Below, one piece after another: positions 1 through 7,703 of a stretch of 64,000 nucleotides of DNA. Within the stretch, counting starts at the first letter, position 1. Every line of letters starts with the position of its first letter. The translations under genes were made by a program, and so were the position numbers. The stretch is from contig OY762962.1 of assembly GCA_963667195.1 (NCBI GenBank), positions 1,736,001-1,800,000 of the forward strand. Direction: 5' to 3'. The notes beneath the pieces are model-generated. The model had not been told where the DNA came from and searched no databases. It was given only the letters and a program-made list of their open reading frames with translations. The DNA comes from UBA7703 sp963667195. Its GTDB lineage: Bacteria; Bacillota; Clostridia; Christensenellales; CAG-138.

Positions 1-1
1 C

Positions 2-907
2 GCTACCGCCGCGCCGGAAGCAACCCAAGCCCCGGGCACGCTGCAGGAGGTGGCGGAGGCTCCCGCCTCAACAGGCGGCGTTGAAACCACCGACATGATG
101 GGACGCGAGATCAAGCTAGCCGCGCCCGCAACGCGCGTCGTCGCGCTCAGCGCGGCGGACTGCGAAATCCTCTACGCCATCGGCGCGGGGGATCTGCTGG
201 TTGGCCGCGGTGAATTCTGCGACTATCCGGCCGAGGTGCAGGCTGCCCCCGCCGTGCAGTCCGGCATGGAGACCAACATCGAGCAGATCATAGCGTTGGC
301 TCCGCAGGTGCTCTTCATGAGCGCGATGGCGCAGACCGAGGATCAGGTCAAGCAGCTCGAAGCCGCGGGCATCCAGTGCGTCGTCTCCGACGCGAAGGAC
401 ATCAACGGCGTCTATCAGGCCATCACGCTCATCGGCGCGGTCACCGGCCGGGATGCGGAGGCAATGGCGGTCGTGAACAAGATGGAATCCACGCTCTCCG
501 AACTTTCTGTTCACGCGAGCGAACTGGAGGGCAAGAGCGTCTATTTCGAGGTCTCTCCGCTGCAATACGGTCTCTGGACTGCCGGTAAAGGCACGTTTAT
601 GGACGAGATTGCGACGATGCTGGGCCTCAAGAACGTATTTGCGGACACTTCCGGCTGGGCGGAGATCTCCGAAGAGCAGGTGATCAAGGCGAACCCGGAC
701 ATCATCGTGACCGTCGCGATGTACTTCGGTGAAGGACAGACGCCAACAGACGAGATTCTCTCCCGTCCGGGCTGGCAGGATGTCACCGCCGTGAAGAACG
801 GAGACATCCTAAACCTCCAAAACAACGAGCTTTCGCGACCCGGCCCGCGCATTGCGGACGGAGCGCAGGCACTGTTTGACTTCGTCAAAGCGATTGTGAC
901 GAAGTAG
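2..907 (+). CDS. ABC transporter substrate-binding protein (BtuF/FhuD-like), 5' partial
   Basis: This is a periplasmic-binding-protein-type subunit that captures cobalamin or an iron complex outside the cell and hands it to the permease that follows. The reading frame is open to the left edge, so the true start and any lipoprotein signal lie outside the window. A GTG at 50 is only an internal codon. The first visible residues are rich in Ala, Pro and Thr, like the flexible linker after a lipidated cysteine. The mature part has the two-lobe class III pattern: a VVALSAADCEILYAIG opening, the VGRGEFCDYP segment and a PGPRIADGAQALFDFV C-terminal helix. The cargo cannot be decided from sequence; the adjacent phosphatase hints at cobalamin. 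Confidence 0.85.
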   Translation, partial: ATAAPEATQAPGTLQEVAEAPASTGGVETTDMMGREIKLAAPATRVVALSAADCEILYAIGAGDLLVGRGEFCDYPAEVQAAPAVQSGMETNIEQIIALAPQVLFMSAMAQTEDQVKQLEAAGIQCVVSDAKDINGVYQAITLIGAVTGRDAEAMAVVNKMESTLSELSVHASELEGKSVYFEVSPLQYGLWTAGKGTFMDEIATMLGLKNVFADTSGWAEISEEQVIKANPDIIVTVAMYFGEGQTPTDEILSRPGWQDVTAVKNGDILNLQNNELSRPGPRIADGAQALFDFVKAIVTK

Positions 908-954
908 AAAGCGGCGTAAACGAACAACCCTGAGCAAAAAAAGGACAGAGCGGA

Positions 955-2052
955 TTGAAACAGAATCCTGAGTTAACGCGCGACGGAGGCGAGCTGCCGC
1001 CTCCCGCGCAGAACAGAATCAGCGGCAAACGGGAGGGCTTTCGCGCGGGCGAACTCCTCTTGTTTTCGCTTGTCACGCTGGCGGTGATGGCGCTCTGCGT
1101 CTGCGTCGGCAGCGTGAGTCTGCCGCTAAAAGAAACGCTGCTCGTCATCTGGAACGCGATCTGGGGCTTGCCGATGCCGGACGGCATCTCGGTGCCGATC
1201 ATTCTCTCCGTGCGCCTACCGCGCGTGCTCTGCGTGGCTCTCACGGGTGCCGCGCTCTCGCTCTGCGGCGGCGCTATGCAGGGACTACTCAAAAACCCGC
1301 TGGCGGACGGCAGCACGCTGGGCGTTGCGAGCGGCGCGTCCTTAGGCGCGGTGATCGCCATCGCGTTTGGCATCACGCTGCCGCAGCTTCCGTTTGCGGG
1401 CACGATGGTGCTTGCAATCGTGTTTGCGTTTCTCTCGCTTTTGATCATCCTCTCGCTCGCGTATAAAATCGATTATTCGATGAGCACGAACACGATCATC
1501 CTCATCGGCGTGATCTATTCGATGTTTGTTTCGAGCATTCTTGCGCTGATCATCTCGTTTGCGTCCGACCGCGTCAAGCAGATCACGTTCTGGACGATGG
1601 GCTCTCTGCTTGGCACCAACCTTCAAAACGCGCTGGTGCTGCTTGCGGCGCTCGTCGTGTTCGGCGGCATTATCCTGCGTTATTCGCGCGAGCTCAACGC
1701 CTTTGCCGTGAGCGAAAGCAACGCGCGCAGCATCGGCGTGCCCGTGCGGCAGGTCAAGCTCACGCTGCTCATCGCGGTGAGCGCGCTCATCGGCGTCTGC
1801 GTTTCCATCGGCGGCACGATCGGTTTTGTGGGTCTCGTGACGCCGCACATGGTGCGCATGATCGTAGGCCCCGACCACAAGCGCCTGCTGCCCGCGTCCC
1901 TCTTTGGCGGCGCGGTGTTTTTGATGCTCGCGGACCTCGTCGCGCGCACGCTTTTAAACCCCATCGAGCTGCCGATCGGCGTGGTCACGTCGTTCATCGG
2001 CGCGTTCCTCTTTATCGTGATCTTTTATCGATCGAGGAGGGCGCGGGTATGA
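955..2052 (+). CDS. FecCD/BtuC-family ABC permease
   Basis: This is the membrane permease of a vitamin B12/iron-siderophore importer, 365 residues with about ten hydrophobic spans, which is normal for the family. The start is a TTG at 955 preceded by AAGGA at 941-945. No ATG lies closer to the conserved core. Family hallmarks are the PRVLCVALTGAALSLCGG stretch, GLLKNPLADGSTLGVASGA, and GFVGLVTPHMVRMIVG, which holds the ATPase-contacting coupling helix. It lies 47 bases after the binding-protein gene and its TGA overlaps the ATPase start by 4 bases, so the three genes form one operon. Confidence 0.9.
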   Translation: MKQNPELTRDGGELPPPAQNRISGKREGFRAGELLLFSLVTLAVMALCVCVGSVSLPLKETLLVIWNAIWGLPMPDGISVPIILSVRLPRVLCVALTGAALSLCGGAMQGLLKNPLADGSTLGVASGASLGAVIAIAFGITLPQLPFAGTMVLAIVFAFLSLLIILSLAYKIDYSMSTNTIILIGVIYSMFVSSILALIISFASDRVKQITFWTMGSLLGTNLQNALVLLAALVVFGGIILRYSRELNAFAVSESNARSIGVPVRQVKLTLLIAVSALIGVCVSIGGTIGFVGLVTPHMVRMIVGPDHKRLLPASLFGGAVFLMLADLVARTLLNPIELPIGVVTSFIGAFLFIVIFYRSRRARV

Positions 2053-2834
2053 GCCTACTGGATGTGAAGCGCTTGAGTGTGCGCTACGGAGAGAAAAAAA
2101 TCGTCAACGACGTGAGTTTTTCGCTTTCGGATGGGGATTGGCTGATGATCATCGGCCCGAACGGCGCGGGAAAGAGCACGATTGTCAACGCGATTTCGCA
2201 GGGCGTGCCGTATACGGGCGAGGTGCGCCTGCTGGACAAAGATGTGCGCCGGTATCGCCCGCACGAGCTGGCGAAGCTCGTCGGCGTGCTCGCGCAGACG
2301 CATACGATGGGCTACGGTTTTACCGTGGGCTCGGTCGTGCGGCTTGGTCGATATGCCTATGCGCCGGGACTCTTTTCCGGCGGGCAGGAGGAGGATGAGG
2401 TCGCGGTTGCCCGTGCGCTGGAGCTCACAGGACTCACGAAAATCGTGGATCAAAACGTGATGACGCTCTCCGGCGGCGAGCTGCAGAGGACGTTTTTGGC
2501 CCAGCTCTTTGCGCAGAATCCACGCGTGTTGCTGCTGGATGAGCCCACCAACCACCTCGATTTGGTGTATCAAAAACAAGTATTTGAGCTGATTTCCGAG
2601 TGGCTGAAGACGCCCGGCAGAGCGGTCGCTTCCGTCGTGCACGACCTGAGCCTTGCGCGCGCTTACGGCAGCCACGCGCTGCTGCTGGACGCGGGAGAGA
2701 CGCAGGCGTATGGTTCGATTCGCGAGGTGTTCTCGCCGGAGCATCTTGACCGCGCGTATGATATGGACGTCTCCGCGTGGATGCGCGGGCTTCTCGCGCA
2801 GTGGCAGGCGGAGGAGTCGTCAGACTCGCAATAA
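2049..2834 (+). CDS. FecE/BtuD-family ABC ATPase
   Basis: This is the ATP-binding subunit (261 residues) that powers the importer. Visible motifs are Walker A GPNGAGKST near residue 37, the Q-loop GVLAQTHTMGYGFTV, the signature LSGGELQR, Walker B VLLLDEPTNHLDL, and the switch His in VVHDLSLA. The ATG at 2049 overlaps the permease stop as ATGA, which indicates translational coupling. The C-terminal tail after the D-loop is short, as in cobalamin and siderophore ATPases. Confidence 0.92.
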   Translation: MSLLDVKRLSVRYGEKKIVNDVSFSLSDGDWLMIIGPNGAGKSTIVNAISQGVPYTGEVRLLDKDVRRYRPHELAKLVGVLAQTHTMGYGFTVGSVVRLGRYAYAPGLFSGGQEEDEVAVARALELTGLTKIVDQNVMTLSGGELQRTFLAQLFAQNPRVLLLDEPTNHLDLVYQKQVFELISEWLKTPGRAVASVVHDLSLARAYGSHALLLDAGETQAYGSIREVFSPEHLDRAYDMDVSAWMRGLLAQWQAEESSDSQ

Positions 2835-2867
2835 AAAAAGTCACACAGAATTGGCCTTGGCGTTCTT

Positions 2868-2895
2868 TTGAGATTGGGCGAATGTGGTGTATAAT
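2868..2895 (+). promoter_or_regulatory. Promoter of the histidine phosphatase gene
   Basis: A TTGAGA -35 box at 2868 and a perfect TATAAT -10 box at 2890-2895 are separated by 16 bases. They lie between the ABC ATPase stop and the phosphatase start, so the phosphatase can be transcribed separately from the importer. Confidence 0.65.
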
Positions 2896-2965
2896 CGGAA
2901 AAACACCGCGCAGCCCGATCTTTTTTATTTCGGGGCGCGGAGAGACCAACGACCGGAGGGAATCC

Positions 2966-3601
2966 ATGCTGAACATCATCCTCTTACGCCACGGCAAGAC
3001 GCAGGGCAATCTGGACAATCGCTACAATGGCAGAACCGACGATCCGCTCAGCGAAATCGGTATTGCGGAAGCGAAGGTTTGCAAGCACTATCCGGAGATT
3101 CCGCTCGTCTACGCGAGCCCGATGCGCCGCGCGCAGGAGACCGCGCGCATCTTCTTTCCCAATGGCGCAATCGAGACGGTTTACGACCTACACGAGATGG
3201 ACTTTGGGGACTTTGAAGGGCGCACAGCGGAGGAGATGGCGGATGATAGCGCCTACCGCGCTTGGGTTGCGGGCGGGTGCATCGATGTTTGCCCGAACGG
3301 CGAGGGCATCCCCGGCTTTGCAAAGCGCGCTTCCACCGCGTTTGCCGGATGCGTTTCGGACGCAATTTCGCGCGGGGAAACGCGCGTTGGCGTTGCCGTG
3401 CACGGCGGCGTGATCATGGCGATCATGTCGGCATTCTCCGGCTCCGACGAACCTTACAATACGTGGTATGTTCAAAATTGTTCGGGCTACGAGATCACGA
3501 TCGACGAATCACTCTGGGCGCAAAAGCCGCAGTTTCTTTCGTATTCGCTCTTTGGCGGACAGGGAGAGCACGATTACAGCCTAGGCAATAACGTAGAGTA
3601 A
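2966..3601 (+). CDS. Histidine phosphatase family protein (possible alpha-ribazole phosphatase)
   Basis: This 211-residue enzyme of the histidine (phosphoglycerate mutase-like) phosphatase superfamily opens with the LLRHGKTQGN phosphohistidine motif. It also has the second arginine motif SPMRRAQETA, the acid HEMDFGDFEG, and the distal catalytic His in VAVHGGVIMA. The start at 2966 is chosen because GGAGGG at 2955-2960 precedes it and the RHG motif then falls at the expected N-terminal position. An earlier in-frame start would overlap the ATPase. CobC-type alpha-ribazole-5'-phosphate phosphatases belong to this family, and the B12-type importer upstream makes that role plausible. Other phosphomonoesterase roles remain possible. 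Confidence 0.75.
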   Translation: MLNIILLRHGKTQGNLDNRYNGRTDDPLSEIGIAEAKVCKHYPEIPLVYASPMRRAQETARIFFPNGAIETVYDLHEMDFGDFEGRTAEEMADDSAYRAWVAGGCIDVCPNGEGIPGFAKRASTAFAGCVSDAISRGETRVGVAVHGGVIMAIMSAFSGSDEPYNTWYVQNCSGYEITIDESLWAQKPQFLSYSLFGGQGEHDYSLGNNVE

Positions 3602-3621
3602 TCGATCATCAGCAACAAATA

Positions 3622-3655
3622 AAACAGCGGCTGGCGTTTATGCAGGCCGCTGTTT
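3622..3655. terminator. Bidirectional hairpin terminator
   Basis: The perfect 10-base arms AAACAGCGGC (3622-3631) and GCCGCTGTTT (3646-3655) enclose a 14-base loop. It lies between the phosphatase (plus) and the small membrane-protein genes (minus). The minus-strand side is followed by a T-rich stretch, so it probably ends both transcripts. Confidence 0.7.
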
Positions 3656-3671
3656 CTATATGTTATGTCGA

Positions 3672-3839
3672 TCAAATGAGTAAGAAAATCAGAGCGATGA
3701 TCAGAGGCAATAGCAAACAACTCAGGCAACCGCCTCTGCCGCCGGAAGGCTTCTTTCCGCCGTTGTTGCGATCAAACGCCAGCATATAATGCGTATATCC
3801 GGTGATGCCTTTTCCAAAGTAGCCAAAATCATCCGGCAT
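3672..3839 (-). CDS. Small membrane protein, 55 aa
   Basis: This short gene of unknown function starts at ATG 3839 with a clear GGAGG seven bases upstream. The peptide opens MPDDFGYFGKGITGYTHYML, continues with an Asn-, Gly- and Lys-rich linker containing GGKKPSGGRGG, and ends in one hydrophobic segment (LSCLLLPLIIALIFLLI) that stops at the C-terminus. It looks like a tail-anchored small protein with the conserved-looking N-terminal part in the cytoplasm. It lies 46 bases downstream of another small membrane-protein gene on the same strand, so the two are probably co-transcribed. Confidence 0.7.
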   Translation of the reverse strand: MPDDFGYFGKGITGYTHYMLAFDRNNGGKKPSGGRGGCLSCLLLPLIIALIFLLI

Positions 3840-3885
3840 GCCTCTGCCTCCGAACGGATTTCAATCATAAACATCGAGAGAACGA

Positions 3886-4080
3886 TCAGTGCGGGAATCC
3901 GCCCATCAAATAAAAGAGGATGAGCAACAGTGGAATCGCGATGATCGCCACCAGAAGATAGCGGTTCACAGGGGTCAGCATACGCCGGTTTTTGGGATTG
4001 TCCAGCTCATACGGCGTATGATCCGTGTACTTCACCTTGTTGCGATTTGCATCATATGAATACGGATTGTTCTCGGGCAT
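3886..4080 (-). CDS. Small membrane protein, 64 aa
   Basis: This is a single-span small protein of unknown function. The N-terminal half is polar (MPENNPYSYDANRNK), the C-terminal half carries one transmembrane segment (YLLVAIIAIPLLLILFYLM) and it ends GGFPH. The start at 4080 is preferred over an in-frame ATG at 4110, because AAGGGG lies about 7 bases upstream of it and the extra N-terminal residues are only Lys- and Gly-rich. It is the first of two tandem small membrane-protein genes. Confidence 0.6.
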   Translation of the reverse strand: MPENNPYSYDANRNKVKYTDHTPYELDNPKNRRMLTPVNRYLLVAIIAIPLLLILFYLMGGFPH

Positions 4081-4222
4081 ATGTTTCCCCTTACCTTTCT
4101 TTTCTTGCAATTAGTACCAAGTTTCTGTATTTTGACCGGAGTTGTACTCCCGGTTGGAAAACGTAGGAATATCAAAATCTCTGTGACGATTGGGCTGTGG
4201 CGAAGTCACGGCTCTGCGATCA

Positions 4223-4231
4223 TGATATAAT
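4223..4231 (+). promoter_or_regulatory. Extended -10 promoter for the LRR lipoprotein
   Basis: TGATATAAT at 4223-4231 is a TGn-extended -10 element with a perfect TATAAT, about 65 bases upstream of the lipoprotein start. No convincing -35 box is seen, which is usual for extended -10 promoters. Upstream at about 4135-4157 is a small ACCGG/CCGGT hairpin of unknown role. Confidence 0.5.
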
Positions 4232-4295
4232 GCGCTTGTTGAAAAAGCAACTGGAGTTTACCAGTAAAAACAGTTGCATTGGAGGAAAATGTACC

Positions 4296-5090
4296 ATGAA
4301 ACGTGTTTTTTGCTGCCTTATGGCGGTTCTTGTTTTGTTTGGAACCATTGGCTGCGCCGCAAGCATTGCGCCCGTAACGCCCGATGACGCGACGCAGTCG
4401 CCCGCTGCGGACACGCAGGCACCCGCTGCGGATACCCAAACACCGAGCGATGTGATCGCGTTTGACGACGACGCGCTGGAAACGTATGTCCGCGCGGCGA
4501 TGAATAAGCCCGATGGCGACATTACGGTTGCGGACGCGCAGGCGGTCACCGAATTGGAACTCTCCCAGATGGGTGTAGACAAAGATCAGCCGTATATCCA
4601 CAACCTCACCGCGCTCAAGTATTTCACGAACCTGACCTACCTTGGTCTTGGTTACGCGGTGCAAAACGCGGACGACCCGACGGCTCCCGTGGACATCTCT
4701 CCGCTTGCGGGACTGACCAAGCTGACATCGCTCCAGATGGGCGGATTGGTGATCAACGATCTTTCGGCGGTCGCGAATCTGAAAAGCCTCATCAGCCTCA
4801 CGGTGTTCAACGGAGAACAGGCCCTCAATCTAACACCGCTGGCTGGACTCACCAACCTGCAAGCCCTGACCCTTCGCAACAACAAGATCACGGATATCAG
4901 CGCGCTGAAAGGGTTGACGAACCTCACCTACCTCGATCTGGAGGGAAACCAGATCACGGACGTAACCCCGCTTGCCGATTTAACGAAAATGAACCGCTTG
5001 TTCCTCTCGGGTAACCCGGTTACGGACTTCACACCGCTTGCCGCGCTCCGCGCGAATCTGGAAGAGTGGGACTTTCAGTTGAACCCGTAA
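4296..5090 (+). CDS. Leucine-rich-repeat lipoprotein
   Basis: This 264-residue protein should be exported, lipidated and anchored to the outer face of the membrane. It starts MKRVFCCLMAVLVLFGTIGC, giving a type II signal with the lipobox cysteine at residue 20. A Pro/Ala/Thr/Asp-rich linker follows, then about seven 20-22-residue internalin-type leucine-rich repeats, for example LTNLTYLDLEGNQITDVTPL. The start at 4296 has GGAGGAAAA at 4281-4289. Such repeats usually bind proteins; no ligand can be inferred. It appears monocistronic, with its own promoter and a terminator at 5140. Confidence 0.85.
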   Translation: MKRVFCCLMAVLVLFGTIGCAASIAPVTPDDATQSPAADTQAPAADTQTPSDVIAFDDDALETYVRAAMNKPDGDITVADAQAVTELELSQMGVDKDQPYIHNLTALKYFTNLTYLGLGYAVQNADDPTAPVDISPLAGLTKLTSLQMGGLVINDLSAVANLKSLISLTVFNGEQALNLTPLAGLTNLQALTLRNNKITDISALKGLTNLTYLDLEGNQITDVTPLADLTKMNRLFLSGNPVTDFTPLAALRANLEEWDFQLNP

Positions 5091-5139
5091 TGGATCAAAC
5101 GCATCTTGCGCGCTTGCGTGCAATCATATAGGAAACAAG

Positions 5140-5171
5140 AGCAGCTGCTGGATGAAAGCGGCTGCTTTTTT
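5140..5171 (+). terminator. Rho-independent terminator after the LRR lipoprotein
   Basis: The arms 5140-5149 and 5157-5166 pair over ten bases with one G-T wobble around a 7-base loop, and a T-run follows directly. Confidence 0.75.
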
Positions 5172-5181
5172 GATTTACAGG

Positions 5182-5209
5182 TTCACAAATTTTTCTGGTA
5201 TGGTAAAAT
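5182..5209 (+). promoter_or_regulatory. Promoter of hcp
   Basis: TTCACA at 5182-5187 and TAAAAT at 5204-5209 are separated by 16 bases, and TGG before the -10 gives a TGn extension. The 5' untranslated region would be about 160 bases. No binding site for a nitrosative-stress regulator could be identified with confidence. Confidence 0.55.
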
Positions 5210-5377
5210 AAGTTCAAGCGGCAGTGATGCGGCTCTCACACATCAAACAAACAATTCCAAATTCAGGCAAAACCGTTGCAAAACAAACAGAACAGATTTG
5301 AAAACAACACTATACTAACCCTGAACAAAAAACAAACAGGCACTGCGCCATCGCGCAGGCGAATGGAGGATTTTCGT

Positions 5378-7000
5378 ATGGGTATGTTTTGCTATCAGTG
5401 TCAGGAGACCGCGGGCAACAAGGGTTGCACGGTGCGCGGCGTTTGCGGTAAGACCGAAGATGTCGCAAAGCGCATGGATCTATTGCTCTATGTGCTCAAA
5501 GGAATCTCGACGATCGTGGTCAACGACAAGCTGGACGTCAAAAAGCTCGACGCACTCAACGGCGAGGTGCTAACGAGCCTGTTTATGACCATCACCAACG
5601 CAAACTTCGACGCAGACGCCGTCGAACGCCAGATCATCAAGATGCTGGCGCTACGGGACAGCCTCCGTCCTTGCAAGATTGACGATCACGACGCCGCGAA
5701 CTTCACCGTGTCCGGCACGGCGCAGATGCTCGAAAAGGCGGAGAAGGTCGGCGTGCTCGCAACCGAAAACGAGGATGTACGCTCCCTGCGCGAGCTCGTG
5801 ATCTACGGCCTCAAGGGTCTCGCGGCCTATGCCGAGCACGCGAGAAACCTCGGAAGCCATGACGACGAAATCTCCGCGTTTATCTATGAAGCGCTGGCGG
5901 CGACGCTGGACGAGACGCTTTCTGCGGACGCGCTCACCGCGCTCGTGCTCAAGACCGGCTCCTACGGTGTGAAGACGATGGCGCTGCTGGACGCGGCGAA
6001 CACCGCGCGCTATGGCACGCCGGAGATCACGAAGGTCAACATCGGCGTGCGTTCTAACCCCGCAATCCTCGTCTCCGGCCACGATCTAGTCGATCTCGAA
6101 CAGCTGCTGAAGCAGACGCGCGGCACGGGTGTGGACGTCTACACCCACGGCGAGATGCTACCTGCGCACGCATACCCCGCATTCAAGAAATACGACAACT
6201 TCGTCGGCAACTACGGCAACGCCTGGTGGAAGCAGCTGACCGAGTTTGAATCGTTCCATGGTCCGATTCTCTTTACCACCAACTGCATCGTGCCGCCCAA
6301 GAGCGAGGAGATCCGCGCGCGCATCTTCACCACAGGCGCGGCTGGCTTCCCTGGCTGCAAGCACATCAAACCCGACGTGCACGGCAAGAAGGACTTTTCC
6401 GCGATCATCGCGCTTGCAAAGACCCTGCCCGCGCCGGAAGAGATCGAGCGCGGCGAAATCGTCAACGGCTTTGCGCATGCGCAGGTTCTGGCGCTTGCGG
6501 ACAAGGTGATCGACGCGGTCAAGAGCGGAGCCATCAAGAAGTTCTTCGTCATGGCGGGCTGCGACGGGCGCATGAAGAGCAGGGATTACTACACCGAGTT
6601 TGCGGAGAAACTGCCGGACAACACCGTGATCCTCACCGCGGGATGTGCGAAATACCGCTACAACAAGCTCAATCTGGGCGACATCGGCGGAATCCCGCGC
6701 GTGCTGGACGCAGGCCAGTGCAACGACAGCTACTCGCTCGTCGTCATCGCGCAGAAGCTCGCGGAGGCGTTTGCGCTCACCTCGGTCAACGAGCTGCCGC
6801 TGGCGTTCAACATCGCGTGGTATGAGCAAAAGGCGGTCATCGTGCTGCTGGCGCTGCTCTCGCTGGGCGTGAAGAACATCCACCTTGGGCCGTCGCTGCC
6901 GGGATTCCTCTCGCCGAACGTGGCCAAGGTGCTGGTGGATACCTTCGGTATCGCGGGCATCGGCAACGTGGACGACGACATCGCGCTGTTCATGAACTGA
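5378..7000 (+). CDS. hcp: Hybrid-cluster protein (hydroxylamine reductase)
   Basis: Hcp is a cytoplasmic iron-sulfur enzyme that reduces hydroxylamine in vitro and is linked to nitric-oxide detoxification in anaerobes. The 540-residue length is normal. The N-terminal cluster motif reads CYQCQETAGNKGCTVRGVC (CX2CX8CX5C, class I type). The ligands of the hybrid Fe-S-O cluster are all recognisable: THGEMLPAH, FTTNCIVPP, GFPGCKHI, MAGCDGR, TAGCAKYRYN and AWYEQKA. The start at 5378 follows GGAGGA at 5365-5370; an upstream in-frame start would add a non-conserved tail. No Hcr reductase gene is adjacent. Confidence 0.95.
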   Translation: MGMFCYQCQETAGNKGCTVRGVCGKTEDVAKRMDLLLYVLKGISTIVVNDKLDVKKLDALNGEVLTSLFMTITNANFDADAVERQIIKMLALRDSLRPCKIDDHDAANFTVSGTAQMLEKAEKVGVLATENEDVRSLRELVIYGLKGLAAYAEHARNLGSHDDEISAFIYEALAATLDETLSADALTALVLKTGSYGVKTMALLDAANTARYGTPEITKVNIGVRSNPAILVSGHDLVDLEQLLKQTRGTGVDVYTHGEMLPAHAYPAFKKYDNFVGNYGNAWWKQLTEFESFHGPILFTTNCIVPPKSEEIRARIFTTGAAGFPGCKHIKPDVHGKKDFSAIIALAKTLPAPEEIERGEIVNGFAHAQVLALADKVIDAVKSGAIKKFFVMAGCDGRMKSRDYYTEFAEKLPDNTVILTAGCAKYRYNKLNLGDIGGIPRVLDAGQCNDSYSLVVIAQKLAEAFALTSVNELPLAFNIAWYEQKAVIVLLALLSLGVKNIHLGPSLPGFLSPNVAKVLVDTFGIAGIGNVDDDIALFMN

Positions 7001-7014
7001 TTCGCAAGTATCAA

Positions 7015-7052
7015 AAAAGCATCCTCCGGCGGAAAGAGCCGGGGGATGCTTT
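7015..7052. terminator. Terminator between hcp and the PPC-domain gene
   Basis: A strong GC-rich stem (AGCATCCTCCGGC against GCCGGGGGATGCT, one wobble) has a 7-base loop. A-runs and T-runs flank it, so it can serve hcp on the plus strand and the convergent PPC gene on the minus strand. Confidence 0.75.
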
Positions 7053-7103
7053 GGCGTTGAGAGAAGCAGGATTCGATGATGACCCGTTCCGGCGAAGAAC
7101 GAA

Positions 7104-7529
7104 TCAGAAATCCATCAGGTTTAAGCCGATATCGTCCGAAAACACGCGCTCGATCACATCCGGGAAGATCTGGATAAAGAGTTCCGCCGTTGCGCCGACC
7201 ACGGCCGCGGAGAGATGCCCCGCGAACGCGTTGCCGTGGATGTCGCCAAGCACGATGTGCAGGTGCGCATACGGTTCGCCGCCCTTCGTCGAAAGATTGC
7301 CCGTAAGGGACGCGATCTCCAGCGGTTGCACGAAGCTCGTTTTGTGATATTGCCGATCGGACGGATCATACAGGCCGATTTCCGCGCTGCGCACCGCGCC
7401 GAGTCCGCTGAGCGTGCCGGAGGCGATGGCGTACTCCCGCGCGGCTTGCAGCACGCAGGAGACGATTTCATCCCCGATGTCGAGCCTGAGCGCCAGCACC
7501 TGACCATGATGGAGCAGTTTTGTTTGCAT
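7104..7529 (-). CDS. PPC/DUF296 domain protein
   Basis: This is a 141-residue single-domain protein of the PPC (plant and prokaryote conserved, DUF296) family. It shows the family core: an opening HGQVLALRLDIGDEIVS, then ASGTLSGLGAVRSAEIGLYD, and the conserved histidine-bearing HLHIVLGDIHGNAFAGHL. Prokaryotic members form trimers with a possible metal-binding site; their role is not settled. The start at 7529 has AGGAGG upstream. It is divergent from the flavoprotein gene at 7704, with which it may share regulation. Confidence 0.8.
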   Translation of the reverse strand: MQTKLLHHGQVLALRLDIGDEIVSCVLQAAREYAIASGTLSGLGAVRSAEIGLYDPSDRQYHKTSFVQPLEIASLTGNLSTKGGEPYAHLHIVLGDIHGNAFAGHLSAAVVGATAELFIQIFPDVIERVFSDDIGLNLMDF

Positions 7530-7703
7530 ACGTGATATCCTCCTTGTTTCCGGCGCATGATATCTTTGCGCCTGAAAATATGATACGCTGAAAGCGGAAG
7601 AAATGCCAGCGATGGTGCAATGATACACGGTGCATCGCGCGCGGGCATGATAGAATGGAGTATCAAGAGCATCTGTGCGCAACACAGAAAGAAAGGAACG
7701 AAC

